Source: Grifola frondosa (lineage: Eukaryota > Basidiomycota > Agaricomycetes > Polyporales > Grifolaceae). Taken from it: a DNA stretch of 64,000 nucleotides. The position numbers and the translations under genes are program-made. Location: positions 248,001-312,000 of the forward strand of contig LUGG01000024.1 of the NCBI GenBank assembly GCA_001683735.1, read 5' to 3'. This document shows, one piece after another, positions 12,037 through 24,080 of this stretch. Under the pieces are notes generated by a model. The model did not search any database. It worked only from the letters and a program-made list of their open reading frames with translations, and was not told the origin of the DNA. Position 1 is the first letter of the stretch. Every line of letters starts with the position of its first letter.

Positions 12037-15000
12037 ATGGCGGACCACCCCACTGTGTCATGGGAGGCCATGCAGGACGGAAACGTTTTCTATAAGCGAA
12101 ATCAAGTATACTCGATTTCTGGAAAGCTACCTGATTTGGGCGACTTCTCTATCGCTGGATGCCGTTATGGCGGACCTCTTGGTTGGATCCTCTGGAATAC
12201 CGTCTACGTTACAGCTCTGACCGAATTGCTTCCGCAGCTTTGATGCGCGACACTACAAAGTTGATCGCGTTGGGTCGAGCGACTCCTGCGTTCTCCAAGG
12301 CGCAGATACAGATATATTCCCCGGCGGGAGAGGGCCTCCTGTTACTCAGTGTGATTATCTCAATTCCTATGTTAGATTGAACCGGAAGACTGAATTATGG
12401 AAGCATAGTGGGACCAAGGCAAGATCGTTCGGTTTGGATGGACATCGGATGAACGTCTCGTAGTATTGAATGAGGAAGGTGTATACCGGCTGTACGATCT
12501 CCAGGGAGATTATCAGCAATATTCTTTGGGAAATGAAGCCGGCGAAATGGGAATTGTCGACGCCCGCATACACGAGAATGGCATCGTAGCTTTGACAGGT
12601 TCGCTCACCTTCCTCGAAGTGAAGGATTGGCAAGGCGGTAAACCACTTACGCTCGCTAATCCTGGTATGACTCAATGTTATCCCTAATGTTGTATGTACT
12701 AACATGCCCATAGGATTGTCGCATCCACCGCAGTCATGGACTGTGATACCCCAGACTTGATGATATCCCGACACGTTGAAGTGTTACTTTCTATTGACTC
12801 TACCATCTTCAGCGTCGATAACCTCGAGAACATAGACCAACGAATATCTCGCGGCCCATTCACACATATGTCTCCATCACCGAATGGAAAATCTCTAGCG
12901 CTGCTCACACTTTCTGGGTTGCTTTGGGTTGTTTCAACAGACTTTCAGCGCAGCCTGGCAGAGTTTGATACCACCACGGCAATTGGTGCCCAGGGCGACG
13001 TCCGACAGGTGGAATGGTGTGGCAATGACGCTGTCTTGGTAACATGGGACAAACTTGCACTACTTGTCGGCCCGTTCGGCGATACATTACAGTGAGTGGT
13101 ATACCAGGCCGTATTGTATCATTGACATGAAAGCGGGTGTAAGGTACTTTTACTCGGGGCCAACATTCGCTATTACTGAAACAGATGGCATCCGAGTGGT
13201 AGGCCCTGATACTTGCGATTTCATTCAGAAGGTGCCCGGTTAGTGATTACGCCGCACCCGATACTTGTCCTGACGTATAGTTAACAGAATCTTCTGTATC
13301 TGTGTTCCGCCCCGGATCGACTTCGCCATCCGCAATCCTGTACGATGCTTGGGAGAACTTCTCCCGTCGTTCCCCAAGGCCGATGAGAACATTCGTAGCA
13401 TCCGTCCAGATCTTGCCGCAGCGGTGAATGAATGCATTGATGCCGCCGCACGAGAGTGGGAGCCGTTTTGGCAGCGTCGTCTGCTGAACGTTCGTGTTTA
13501 AGGCCGTCGTCAACGATGCAATTATTCACGTCCCTTTTTAGGCGGCAAAGTTTGGACGAACGTTCTTGGACTTATACGACCCTACAGATTTCGTTCACGT
13601 AGGACAAGCGTTGAAGGTTTTGAACGCGGTGCGTTACTATGAAATTGGGATACCCATATCATATGGCCAGTACGTTGTCATCCATGACTTTGTTGTGCTT
13701 ATCCTCACTTTGCTTAGATATGTCCAAGTCTCACCTGCGCACTTGATAAATCGGCTCACCGCCCGCAACTTGCATCTCCTCGCTCTTCGGATTTCGTCAT
13801 ATCTATCGTTGAAACCTGATCCTGTTCTGAAGCACTGGGCTTGTGCTAAGATTGTTCGATCGAAAGCAACAGCCACAGGAACGGGCAAAAGCGCTGAGCT
13901 GGATGGTGATGATGCTGTTTGCAAACTGATAGTTGAGAAGTTCGAGAAGCTTGGTGGCGGAGATGTGAGCTTCGCCGATATCGCGAAACGCGCTTGGGAG
14001 GTGGGTCGGACCGACTTGGCTACTAAGGTACGTTGATGAAAAAGCATCCTTATCTTTTTTCACATCCCATGGTTTCCAGCTGCTAGACCATGAGTCGAGG
14101 GCATCAGACCAAGTTCCTCTTCTCTTGAGCATGCAAGAAGACCGTTTGGCCTTGACGAAAGCTGTGGAGAGTGGAGATACTGATCTTGGTGCATCCTTTT
14201 ACTCAACACTTCCAGCACGCTATCTGACATTCTATCAGTATACCATGTCTTGCTTCACCTGCACAAGAGGCTACCCCTAGGTTCATTCTTCCGGCTCATA
14301 GAAGAAGGCGGGCCGCGGTTAGCTCTTGCGAGCAAGTTACTTCAAGTGTATGCTCGAGAACAGAACCGGGATATGCTCCGTGACTTTTACTACTCCGATG
14401 ATAGGAGGGTTGAAAGCGCTGTTCTTTGTCTCGAAGAAGCTGCCACATCTCTGGCAAGTCGCACTGAGTCAATGGGGTACGTCTATGCATGTGCTGATGC
14501 GCACTGCAGGATCCTACGGCCAAGATTACATCAATCAAAGCTGCCCAGAAATTTTTCTCCGAAGATAAGGAGCGAAACTTTGAAGCGAAAGTCAGTCGGC
14601 CTTGTTCTGATGAGCTAACCATATATTTATATATCCAGATGATGGATGAGAGTGCAAGACTCCTCACACTGCAGCAGCAACTTGAAAAGGAGGCCGACGG
14701 CAAGATTCCATTCTTTGGTTTAAGCGTCAACGAAACCATCAGAACCTGTCTGATCAACGGAATGTCAAAACGAGCGGACAAGGTCAAATCTGATTTCAAA
14801 GTCCCTGATAAACGGTCCGTTGATTCAGGTTTCATTTTTTTTAAATCAAATCTCTCTCATCATATATTAGCTTCTGGTATGTCAAACTGCAAGCACTGAC
14901 CACCATAAGAGACTTCGAAGGTCTTGAGGCGTTCGCTCGGTCACGACGCAGTCCAATCGGCTATGAAGCCTTCGTTCGTCACCTGGTGGAGAAAGGTCAT

Positions 15001-15256
15001 TCTAAAGAGGCCGTGTCATACGTTGCCCGGTGTGATGCCCCAAAGCGCGTTGACCTCTACGTGGAATGTGGTGAGTGGCGGATGGCAGCTAAGGAGTGCA
15101 AAGAACGAGGCGACAAGGCAAAAATGGAGTATGTATCATTTCGCATAAGCCTGGTCTTCATTCATCTGATGACTTCGAAATAGACAACTCAAGAAATCAT
15201 CTCCGAACTCGTTGATAGCCAGGGAGTTAGATCTGGTAGCAGCTTCGATGAAGTAA
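12037..15256 (+). CDS. VPS16: Vps16, core subunit of HOPS and CORVET tethering complexes
   Basis: Vps16 joins Vps11, Vps18 and Vps33 in the class C core that tethers endosomes and vacuoles before SNARE fusion. The start reads MADHPTVSWEAMQDGNVFYK, and the N-terminal beta-propeller follows (LGDFSIAGCRYGGP, ALMRDTTKLIALGRATP, VRFGWTSDERLVVLNEEGVY, VEWCGNDAVLVTWD). The helical C-terminal half has WEPFWQRRLLNAAKFGRTFL, VSPAHLINRLTARNLHLLAL, LLLHLHKRLPLGSFFRLIEE, GLSVNETIRTCLI, FEGLEAFARSRRSPIGYEAF and ALTTIRDFEG, which belong to the Vps33-binding part. It ends LVAASMK at 15256. At least twelve short introns are implied, one with a GC donor (14454-14509). Two one-base frame breaks sit at CCCC 12749-12752 (before PDLMISR) and CCCC 13372-13375 (before KADENIR); both close if one C is added. 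It is convergent with the SPX-EXS gene, about 170 bp apart. Confidence 0.95.
14454..14509 (+). other. GC-AG intron in VPS16
   Basis: The exon ending EEAATSL and the exon beginning DPTAKITSIKAAQKFF join in frame only if the intron starts at GCAAGT (14454) and ends ACTGCAG (14509). GCAAGT is the usual form of the rare GC-AG class. The 56-nt length matches neighbouring introns. Confidence 0.7.
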
Positions 15257-15423
15257 TTTACAGACGATCACATCCTTCCTACGGTTTTGCATTCTTGCGC
15301 GACGAATTTTCATGATATCTCTAAAATGAATGTCCAAGATGAGGGAGTGAGAAGACGGTAAGCAGAGAAGCAAATCAATCTGAATCAACACATGAAACTT
15401 AGTATATACTGTGAACATAAATT

Positions 15424-18400
15424 CTAGTTCAAATCGATATTTTCGCGTATGACGCCTGAACCACGTCCATGAGGCTTTTGTGCCCTCCTCCAAGACACGC
15501 TAGATATGCTGACGCGGGAGCGCTTGTCTTCGTCGTCGTCGTCGCCGTCGGAATCATGGGACGGGTCGTCAAAGGAGTACGGTAGGGGAACCTCTCTTGT
15601 AACGCGATACTGGTCCACGTTACCGAGATGTTCGTTCTCGAGACGGACTGATAAAACAAAGGAGTGTCATTAATCAAGGACCTTGAAAAGGAAAACGGGG
15701 CACTTACAGAAGTTCCATTGCCATCTTCGAAGCATCTCCAACATTCCGGCGATAAAGGTTCTCAACACAAAATCTGGCCCTCGTTGCGGGATATATAATA
15801 CCCAAATGAACCTGATTAGGATATTTGTGATCTGTAGACGAAGCTCGATCAATTATTTCCACAACGGCCAGGTAATAATCGTACAATCGCTACGTAGTAT
15901 AACTGTAATTGCCACCAATCAATGCTCGATGGTCTATATGTCATTAAAACTCTGAACATACCGGTATACAGTTGGTGTAGAGAAGCTCTGACCGAAGTAG
16001 AGGATAGGTTGCATGTGGACGTAGAACAGACCAATCCATCAGGAAGTCCTTCATGATGATCAACAATCTAATCAATGAAGACATGAATGAGGCTTACCCA
16101 GGATGCTGCATATAGAGAATAGTTCGTAGCGAAGATACACCATACGACAAAGTGGCTGCCACGGCCGCCACCTGAGCAACAATGGATATTTAATGAATGA
16201 AGATAAAATGAATGGGGTAAAAGGACGGACCATGTTCTCTCCACATGAAGTAGAAGAGGTACATTAGAATACCAGATCCATATTTTCCTCCCTGCATTTA
16301 CTTATCACGAAGTGTCATATTTGATATATGCATGAAAACTCACGTTAATCAAGTGGGTAATCAAGCGTGAGTCTACCCAACGCTTCACACTCTGTACAAG
16401 ACGAAAAAGGAGAGGTAGGGAAGCGAGGACGAACGAGATCCCCCATTTTGGCCCGTTTGTACACCGCCGCCACGTCTGATCCATGCCATGACTATATGCG
16501 CATGCAACAAAATATAAGTTTGACAAGGTAAATGTGAGGCTGCAAAATTGGTCTCTAGAGGTCGATTTGAAAATCGTCAGTTACAGATTCTTGCGGAAAT
16601 CAGATACTCTGCGCACCCCATCCAGAAGTCTGTGAACTATTGAAAAATTTTAACGGTCAAAACGGTCATATAGTATGATAGATCACTCACTTCTACTCGA
16701 TGCATTCCAGACGTAAGCAGCTTTATGACGTTTTTGACCAGCCACCACCGTGATGGTCTGAAGAGAATAGGTAGTGGATCAAGCAATACCAGTGCTGTGA
16801 GAGCAAGCCATAACAGCGGCCATGTAGTTGGTGCCACATTGCTGGAACCGATACGAGAGAATGAAAGCCAGAAAGCATAGCAGAGCAAGGATAATAGAAA
16901 AGCAGGTGCCTGTCCGAAGCACACCCGGTAAGTCGACGCACACGTAATTCAGTATTATGAACTATCACATACTTCAAAGTACACGCGGTGATCAAGGCGT
17001 GTTCGTAGGTCAAGTTCTATTTATCATGTAGTGAATACTTTGAGGATGTTGGAACGATTCAAACATACCGAATATGAAAATGTAATTGATTCTAGATCGG
17101 GACCACACGAGAAGATTGATGCCCACCAGGAGAGAAAAGAGCGTAGGAATAAAGAAGATTGCGTATACGAATAGCAAGCCATCCCAGGAAGGAATCGCCC
17201 TTCGAGTATCCTGCTGGAAACCTAAGAACGTTGTACAATAAGAATTGGAAACTTTCCGCGTGGACAGCCTAAACAGGGTGAACATGACTTGTCTCACTTA
17301 CTTTGGTAGATTCCGCCAACTAACGCTGGGACGGCAAGCCCCAGCGTCAATCCGGTCCTAAAAGTACTGAAGTGGTGGCTCTTATGATGGAAACCACCGC
17401 GAAGACGCGCCATCGCTCTCTTCTTATCACCACGAGCTAGATGATTTAATAGAATTGCCGTCACTAGACAAAAGGAGTCGTCATGCAAAGCTCACCAAAT
17501 CGAGCTGCGAATAACTCTTCCATTTCACGAACCATTGCATCGACGCTCTTGCCAGACGCGAAAGCGCTTGGCTCGATCTTCTCGCGAGTGTATGCTTGCT
17601 GAGCCGGTATCTGGAGACGCAATAGCTCGCATCGAAGTAAAATAGATCTCGCACAGGACATACATTTGTGACTTTTTCAAACTTTTTCAGTGCCTTGCGA
17701 AACCCGATCAGGTTAAGGGTCTGTGATTGCAGTGAGCTAATGCGAAGATTGACCATATAATCAATTCCATGTACCCGATAATTGCTTAGAACCTCAAGGC
17801 CGCTGTAAAAGGCTAGTGTTGAGTGGACGACTTGCAGATGAATACGGCCCACGTACCGATAGCATTCCAACACCGCTTTCTTGAGCTGCTTCTTCGCGTG
17901 CTGGTACTCATCCGGGTCGAAATTTGAGCGCAGTTCCTGCATGCTCGCTCTGTATGCTGTGCTTCAATGCGCTCTTTGTGCCCCTACCCTTGAGAATCTG
18001 AATGGGTTTGAGACGGGAAAGCAGAACCCCACGCAAATGACGCCCTAGACCAACGCCAGCGCTCCGCGGTCGAGTGCGCCTCTACTCTCTCAATCTCATC
18101 GACTTCCTTCTGCAACGCTGTATCCTCAGTATGGCGAGAGCATCCAGTGGCTTCCCCATTCGTTCCTTCGATTTCCGGTTCCGTTATACTGGCAGCTTCC
18201 AAAATTCGGACTTTGGGTTCACCGACCGTGGCTAAGCTACGAGTCTGGCGGTGGTTTGCTTGACCATTGCGTGGGGGGAAGCTTCGTTTTTCCTAGCGGA
18301 ACGCCACCGTAGAGAAGGAAGAATCGGGAAAGGAAGGGGAACAGGCATCCATGAGGGCCCAGCGGATGCAATAGGGTGTGCTTCCTACAGCGATTGAACA

Positions 18401-19604
18401 ACAGGTGAGCAGGTTGGTAGATGACAGGTTATGTATCATTACATAAAATGCGCGTCTGTGATCTTGTAGTTCTTGCAGTTGTACTTTGAGTAAATTCGAC
18501 CTGGAGGAAGGTTTTCAAGTTGCACATAAAGGTATAGTGAGAGAAAATATGGAGCTACCTCTCCTTCATGTCTCGCTCGCGCTCGCAGAAAAAACTTTCT
18601 ACCTTATCAAGTTCCGCATCGAGCTTTTCGAAAAAAGCCCGCTGAACCGGAGAAAGTATAGGCATGAGCTCCATTAGAGGGATAACGGTGTTAAGATCCC
18701 ATGTGAAGCGCCGGTTTTCATTGGAATCGTGAGTGGAGGCTGCATGTGGAGCAACACCGGGGACGGTAGACGATATGGAGCGGTCTCGACCGATAATGCT
18801 TGAAAACGCTGTGCTGCGGCGGCGAAGATACGGCACCGCAGTCATTTCTACAGTTGTCGAATGCGGCGGTGGCGGCAGGTGAGTCTTGGAGTCGTCCGTG
18901 ATGTTATCAACATTGTCGTTTTGATTCGATGTGTGCTTCGCAAGATCCAATGTATCATCCCCATGTGGGTGTGCTACGGATGGAAGATCCGGAACGCTGG
19001 GTTCAGGTGAAGGCAAATGCGTTAGAATGGATGAAGAAGTCATCGCAATGCCATGTCGTGAAATCGCATGGTTGTCTGTGGGTTCATCTACGGTGCTGTT
19101 GCTCGTTTGCGGCTCTAAGGCAGAAGGGGAGTGCCCCCGCGTGATTTTGAGGCTTCTCGAGCGCGCCGAATAGCAGTGATACACTTCTTGAGTCCACGGT
19201 AGTCACTAAATATGAAATTAAGTTCGATACTTAGTTCTGAGATGAGTAGAGACAAAATCATCGCGGAAATGTGCTGTGCACGTGCTATGCTGAGAGCACA
19301 ACCATAATACAAGTGAAGCATGGTGCCCATATCGGGGCATTTGGTCGCTATAGCTAGCCTTGACTTGGGGCAGAATTGCGAGTACCAACGTTACCAAGAT
19401 GTTGGAAGAATGCAGCGTACATATATGCCTTTTTCCATTCCGGAGTCTATCAGGGAAGAGATCGTGAAAATATTATCAGTAAAAAAGCTGTCGTGGATTG
19501 GGAAACATACCTGAGTTTCCTCAAGATATCTGGTAAGTAGGTTAAGACATTAGAATTCAAAAATGGGGCAACTTTCAAAAGTCAACTTACCGTGCGAATT
19601 TCAT
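15424..19604 (-). CDS. SYG1: SPX-EXS domain phosphate transporter (SYG1/XPR1 family)
   Basis: Membrane protein of the SYG1/XPR1/PHO1 family, whose members export phosphate and sense inositol pyrophosphates through the SPX domain. Exon 1 is MKFAR (ATG 19604), then YLEETQ, TPEWKKAYI and DYRGLKKCITAIRRAREA: the SPX start. The SPX domain has an inserted low-complexity loop (about 18740-19140), then LMELMPILSPVQRAFFEKL, DAELDKVESFFCERERDMKE, FDPDEYQHAKKQLKKAV and FRKALKKFEKVT. The EXS part follows: RLRGDKKRAMARLRG, HHFSTFRTGLTLGLAVPALV, several membrane segments, and the WRRCTNG loop. The tail EMLRRWQWNF, EHLGNVDQYRVTREVPLPYS ends in an acidic patch at 15424. A one-base break lies at 19126-19138 (G4 and C5 runs) between REASKSRGGTP and SALEPQ. 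A frame change near 17950-18000 may be a very short intron. Confidence 0.92.
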
Positions 19605-20316
19605 AATCAGTCCCTATAGCAATTGATCAATTTAACACAAAAACAGTCTGAAGCCCGTAAGAAGTATAGCTTGGATGGATGATGTAGTAACAGCCCATAA
19701 ACGCCAAACAGACTCGCCGCCAAAAAATCTTAGATACACATAAACCCACGTGGCAGATCGTCGATCAGGCAATTGCATCCAAGTTGCCATTCAGTTTGGA
19801 GAAGAAAGTGGGCCTTTGGTCGCGCCATACGACGTTTACAAGTACTTGGAAGGGGCTACTGAGACTCTGGATCACTGTTATTTCGTCTACGCCCTTAATC
19901 CACACATTTTTTCTTCGACCAATGAAATAAAATAGGTGGGCTTGAGTTAGGTACTCCGCTGAAGCACTAGTCAGTGAAGTTCGAGGTTCCTTGATTTCGC
20001 CACGTCGCAGATGTTGCATGAGATTGATCCTAACATACAAATACTGGATTTTCTTTGTGAGGATCATCTTGCGGGAATGCGGCCGTACGAGGCCTTGTAA
20101 AACAATCACTGATTGCAGCAGCGTATGGTAAGTTGCTAGAACAGCAAATGAAATTGGAAAATTCGGTTGCGTGCACATCAGTTGGTAGAGGCAGAAGCTA
20201 ATACATTCAGTTGCTAGAGATACAGCTTGAGCGAGTACAATACATCTATTAAGCATTACCGGATCAATACTTTCATCTTCCAATAGTTGGCCCAGTCCGA
20301 GCACGCGTCACACTCT
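19605..20316. other. Intergenic; one 179-codon minus-strand open frame of doubtful coding status
   Basis: Between the SPX-EXS start and the GH28 stop there is an uninterrupted minus-strand frame, 20304-19765, starting MLGLGQLLEDESID. It shows no recognised motif and sits where the SPX-EXS promoter and the GH28 3' UTR are expected. It could be an unknown gene or chance. Confidence 0.3.
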
Positions 20317-22334
20317 TCACGCGGAGCTCGGAGCCGTGCAATTGAAGTCGAGCTGCCATCCAAAACACGTCAGCTCGGTGTCATTGAAAGTGGAGAAGAT
20401 AGTATGCGTACCTCAGCCGTGCTGGTGATGTTCTTGCAAATGTACGTAGCGGTACCGTTCGGCGAGGTGAGCTGTGTGCCTGTGCGGTGATATCGGTGCA
20501 GTTCGCAGAGCACTCTAAGTCGACGACCTGCCGCCCTCAGCGCCGGTCGAGGTGCCGGTAACATTGATGTCTACGGGGAACCAATGCGAAAAATAAACCC
20601 CTCGCTCGTAGTGAGGTAGAGATACACGTACAGTGAATATAGAAATGGTCAGGTTGCTGGGGTACTGCGCGCATACAGTAGGATCGGTGGAGTAGCACTG
20701 CGTAGCACATCGCCGTAGTGTCAATCTCACAGATTGTATATGATTACCTAGCTCAGGGCCGCACCTGGTCAATCAGAATAGGGAACGTGACGTTTTGCAC
20801 TGTGCATCGGGTTTGATCAGCGACAACTTTGAAAGATGTGTTTCGAATACGACTTACCGACGAAATCCTGGAATGTGACGTTCTTCACGTATCCAGTGCC
20901 TCCACCAATGGTGCTGTCTACATGATGAAAATGTGTCAGCTCTGCGTGGTTTGCAAAATAGGTAAATACCCACTAGGGCTCGGATTGCCGCCGAACACCT
21001 TGATGCGAGCGCCGTTCTGCGCATTAAGCATGGTAATGTGGTCACCGTGACATTCGCGACGATATCAGTCTCCCCGCGTACTAGTGCATCACGACTCCTC
21101 AGCATTTAAAGAAAGGAACAGCGAGAGAGTGCTACATACCTGACCAAGACTGCCAACAGAGATTCCGTGGGAGCCGTTGCACCACATGTTGCTCACAACG
21201 ATGTTTGTGCTATTCGGCTTGAAGGCTAACGGAATCGCATCGCATAACGTCAGAAAGGTCGAGAAGAAATATCACGACACTAACAAACGCAGTCGTCATC
21301 GTTGTTGACTGTTGAATTCATGACCGTAACAAAGGAGGAGCGATAGATGTCCAACCATCTGCGAGAACATGCGTCAGCTATTGTACTAACAATGTATTAA
21401 TAGACTCGCCTGAGTTAGCCTAGGACTGCTAGAGTACGAAACAGAGCTGATACTTGAACACGAGAAAGATATCAGCACATGTGTGACAAAGATCAAGGCA
21501 ATGCGTACTTGATGTTCCTGTACGTAACATTGGTCTCTGGTACACGAACTGAAGAAAATCATGCTTAGTGGCTTGAAACGTATCTTAATGGATTCCTTAC
21601 GTTGTTCTGCAAATGGAAATGAGAACGACGAAATCAAGAGCAAGAAAAGACACACATACCCAGAAGGCGAACCAATCTGAGTGATATTCTCGACGAGGAC
21701 GTTCGTAGCATTTCCAACTGTGAGTGGCACAGGCCGTGCAAAGGTGGTAGAAGATCCTCCAGCAGTTCCAGTATTCTATCACGCAAAGCTTAAGGGAATG
21801 TAGAGACATGAAGGCGCATATACATACATGGCTGTTGTTCAATGTGTCCCACCAGACTTGACCATTGCCGTCAAGGGTACCTCCTCCATAGAGATGGATA
21901 TTGTTCCCGGATAAAACCAGAAAGTGGTCTACATCGCGATTCGATCAACTAGTGAGAAGGACATGAGATTGGTATACATACGCATTTTGATAAGTGAGAT
22001 ACAAGCTCTGAGGGACCATTTGCGATGTCAGGAGTATATTGCACTAGTAAGACGTAACGGCATTAGTGCGGTACTTCCGATGGCGAAGGAGATTGAAAGG
22101 CTCACCGGTCCGACTCAATGTCTACGTCATTCATCCGTCTGAGTGCAAGGTATCCACCACGTAGTACTTGTCAAGGACAATTGTAGCATTCGAAGAGCAA
22201 TTCCTGAACGCAGCGAGAATGTTTGGTCCGTCGTCCTGGCCGCCCCCAATCGCAGACACAGTGCATGTCTGATTCTTGGGCGCAGCAAGAGCTGCCGCCA
22301 CTAAAAATCCTAGGCACCAGAAGACAGAGTACAT
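20317..22334 (-). CDS. Secreted GH28 pectinase, exo-polygalacturonase-like
   Basis: Glycoside hydrolase family 28 enzyme that releases galacturonic acid from pectin, acting outside the cell. The N-terminus [20 protein letters not shown] is a signal peptide; the mature part begins [20 protein letters not shown]. Beta-helix exons follow: [103 protein letters not shown]. The GH28 catalytic elements are therefore present: NSDGWD (NTD-like), DDDC (DD), GSHG (GHG) and [14 protein letters not shown] with many NxT/NxS glycosylation sites is typical of exo-acting fungal members. The C-terminus [23 protein letters not shown] ends at 20317. Near 20495 and 20530 two one-base frame changes occur that I could not explain by splicing. 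Confidence 0.88.
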
Positions 22335-22740
22335 GATAAGTTACCAGCAGGAAATAACAGGACACAAACGCAGTCCATTTGAGAAACGCACCTGCTTATA
22401 TGCACTTTGGCCATGGCCGACCATGAGCCGTCGGCGTTTGACGGCTCGTTGTGCGGTCCTCGAGGGTGGGTGCTGCGGTCCGGGAACGCTCGGGAAGTCG
22501 AAGACGGTCGGAGGCGTACGATTTTCAAGGCCGAGCATTGGCCATTAATATGTGTCAACTGGTCAGACGGACGCGTCGTTGGCGCCGAGCTGTACTTGCG
22601 CCCGGCGCGCCCTGATCACGTGTGGCGGCTAAAATAAGACCCGAGAACTCTGTTGATCCTCATCGTGGTCGACGTCCGCGTAGCCACAACGTTCAACATC
22701 CAACTTCGTCCGCAGCCAGCACACGCACTGGCAGCTCGCG
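22335..22740. promoter_or_regulatory. Divergent promoter region, GH28 / LSM8
   Basis: About 400 bp separate the two start codons. It is GC-rich near LSM8. No specific operator or TATA box was recognised. Confidence 0.35.
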
Positions 22741-23298
22741 ATGGCTAGCCTCCAAGGCTATGTCGACCGTATGTTTCTTTTTATGTGTGCGAATGACACT
22801 GCGTTAATACGTCTTTTGGTTTAGATCGTGTCCTTCTCATCCTTCAGGATGGTCGTGCAATAGTGGTGCGTTGTACGTTTTCTTCCTACATTGATCCATC
22901 CATTCACGTCTCTTATCTCTATGTGAAATTCCCCGGGACAAACGTCTCACGTGCGGCATTCGCCCTGTCCTCGCTTGTCTGCACCCGTCCCGTTCTCTTC
23001 TTCGGACCGCTTGCATCCCGTGTACAGGGTGTCATGGCTGGTTTTGACCAAAAATCGAATGTCGTTCTTTCCGATTCGAAGGAACGGGTGTATAGCATGG
23101 ATGAGGGCGTCGAAGAGATCCCCCTCGGGCTCTACCTTGTCAAGGGTGATCAGATGTGCGTGTTTTCCATCCACCACTGCCTATGGGCTGCTGAGCATGT
23201 GCTCTAGTGTTTTGATCGGAGAGCTAGACGAAGCAGCCGACCAGGCGGTCGACCTGTCGACAATCCGCGCGGAGCCGCTGCCCCCCATTCATTATTGA
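22741..23298 (+). CDS. LSM8: LSm8, subunit of the nuclear Lsm2-8 ring on U6 snRNA
   Basis: LSm8 replaces LSm1 in the nuclear heptamer that binds the 3' oligo-U of U6 snRNA. The ATG at 22741 starts MASLQGYVD; exon 2 gives RVLLILQDGRAIV (Sm1 motif), exon 3 gives GVMAGFDQKSNVVLSDSKER, then VYSMDEGVEEIPLGLYLVKG and DQ. The last exon gives VLIGELDEAADQAVDLSTI and RAEPLPPIHY, stopping at 23298. The C-terminal IRAEPL is characteristic of LSm8 and separates it from LSm1. Introns are phase 1, 0 and 2 and use GTATGT, GTGCGT and GTGCGT donors. Total length (about 95 residues) fits the family. Confidence 0.95.
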
Positions 23299-24080
23299 GG
23301 ACTTTCCTCGCGGTTCAATATGTGTCATGCTCTCTCAGCGATGCAGGCAAGCACTCTGTGCCCCGCACTCTGGCCGCAGTCGTGCATATCGATCGTGCGG
23401 GTTTCATGTTGGATCCGTCCGGCGAGTATATCGTCCGCGATCGATGCCGTCCACACCTGGCAGGATAGCGATTGCGGTGAATAGAGGAAAAGGACCGTCG
23501 AATTAGGAGGCTCGGGTAGGGCCTTGTATGGCGTGCTGGGGTATCCCTTGTATGCAGAGTTCCCTTATACGAGGCCGTTTGCGGGTGTGATCCAGTTTTT
23601 TCTTCATACCACATCTTAGGATTCAGCTTGGAATGTCAAGGTCAAGGCGAGTCGACAGTCTTGCGACCCAAATATTGGACACGTCGTGTATTGCGCATAT
23701 CTGTGTTCAGCCCCTGCTCTGCGTTCACAGATTGTAGGAAGTATGCAGCACATGAAAGAGAACGATGTAAGCGATTCGTCTCGCTGAGCTGAGATGCTTC
23801 CTTCTTCCCTTCGTTTCTCGGGCTGTGTAATGTAACCACAAGACCAAGGTTCCATCTTCCCCTAACAGTCTTGGTGAGAGTCGGCCCACCTAGTAGTGTT
23901 CCAATTCGGAGCTACGACCGTATTTTGGTTATTCGTCCCCAGGCTACCGATTTTATTGTGATCTTTCATTGTGCTCCTGAGAATAATGTTACAATCTGCG
24001 TTGTGGACCCGCCCTATACTACACTTATGCCTGCATGCACCCACAAGTCTGAGCGCATTCCAATCCATCACCGCGATGGC
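23299..24080. other. Intergenic, convergent gap
   Basis: This lies between the LSM8 stop and the MAT2B-like stop. Open frames of up to 99 codons on both strands show no domain. Nothing supported. Confidence 0.4.

Noticed and set aside
13637..14132. Minus-strand frames of 109-136 codons across VPS16
   Set aside because: They are shadows of VPS16 exons, whose plus-strand translation matches the family throughout.
23315..23855. Minus-strand frames of 65-99 codons between LSM8 and the MAT2B-like gene
   Set aside because: No domain, no consistent splicing, and they overlap expected 3' UTRs.
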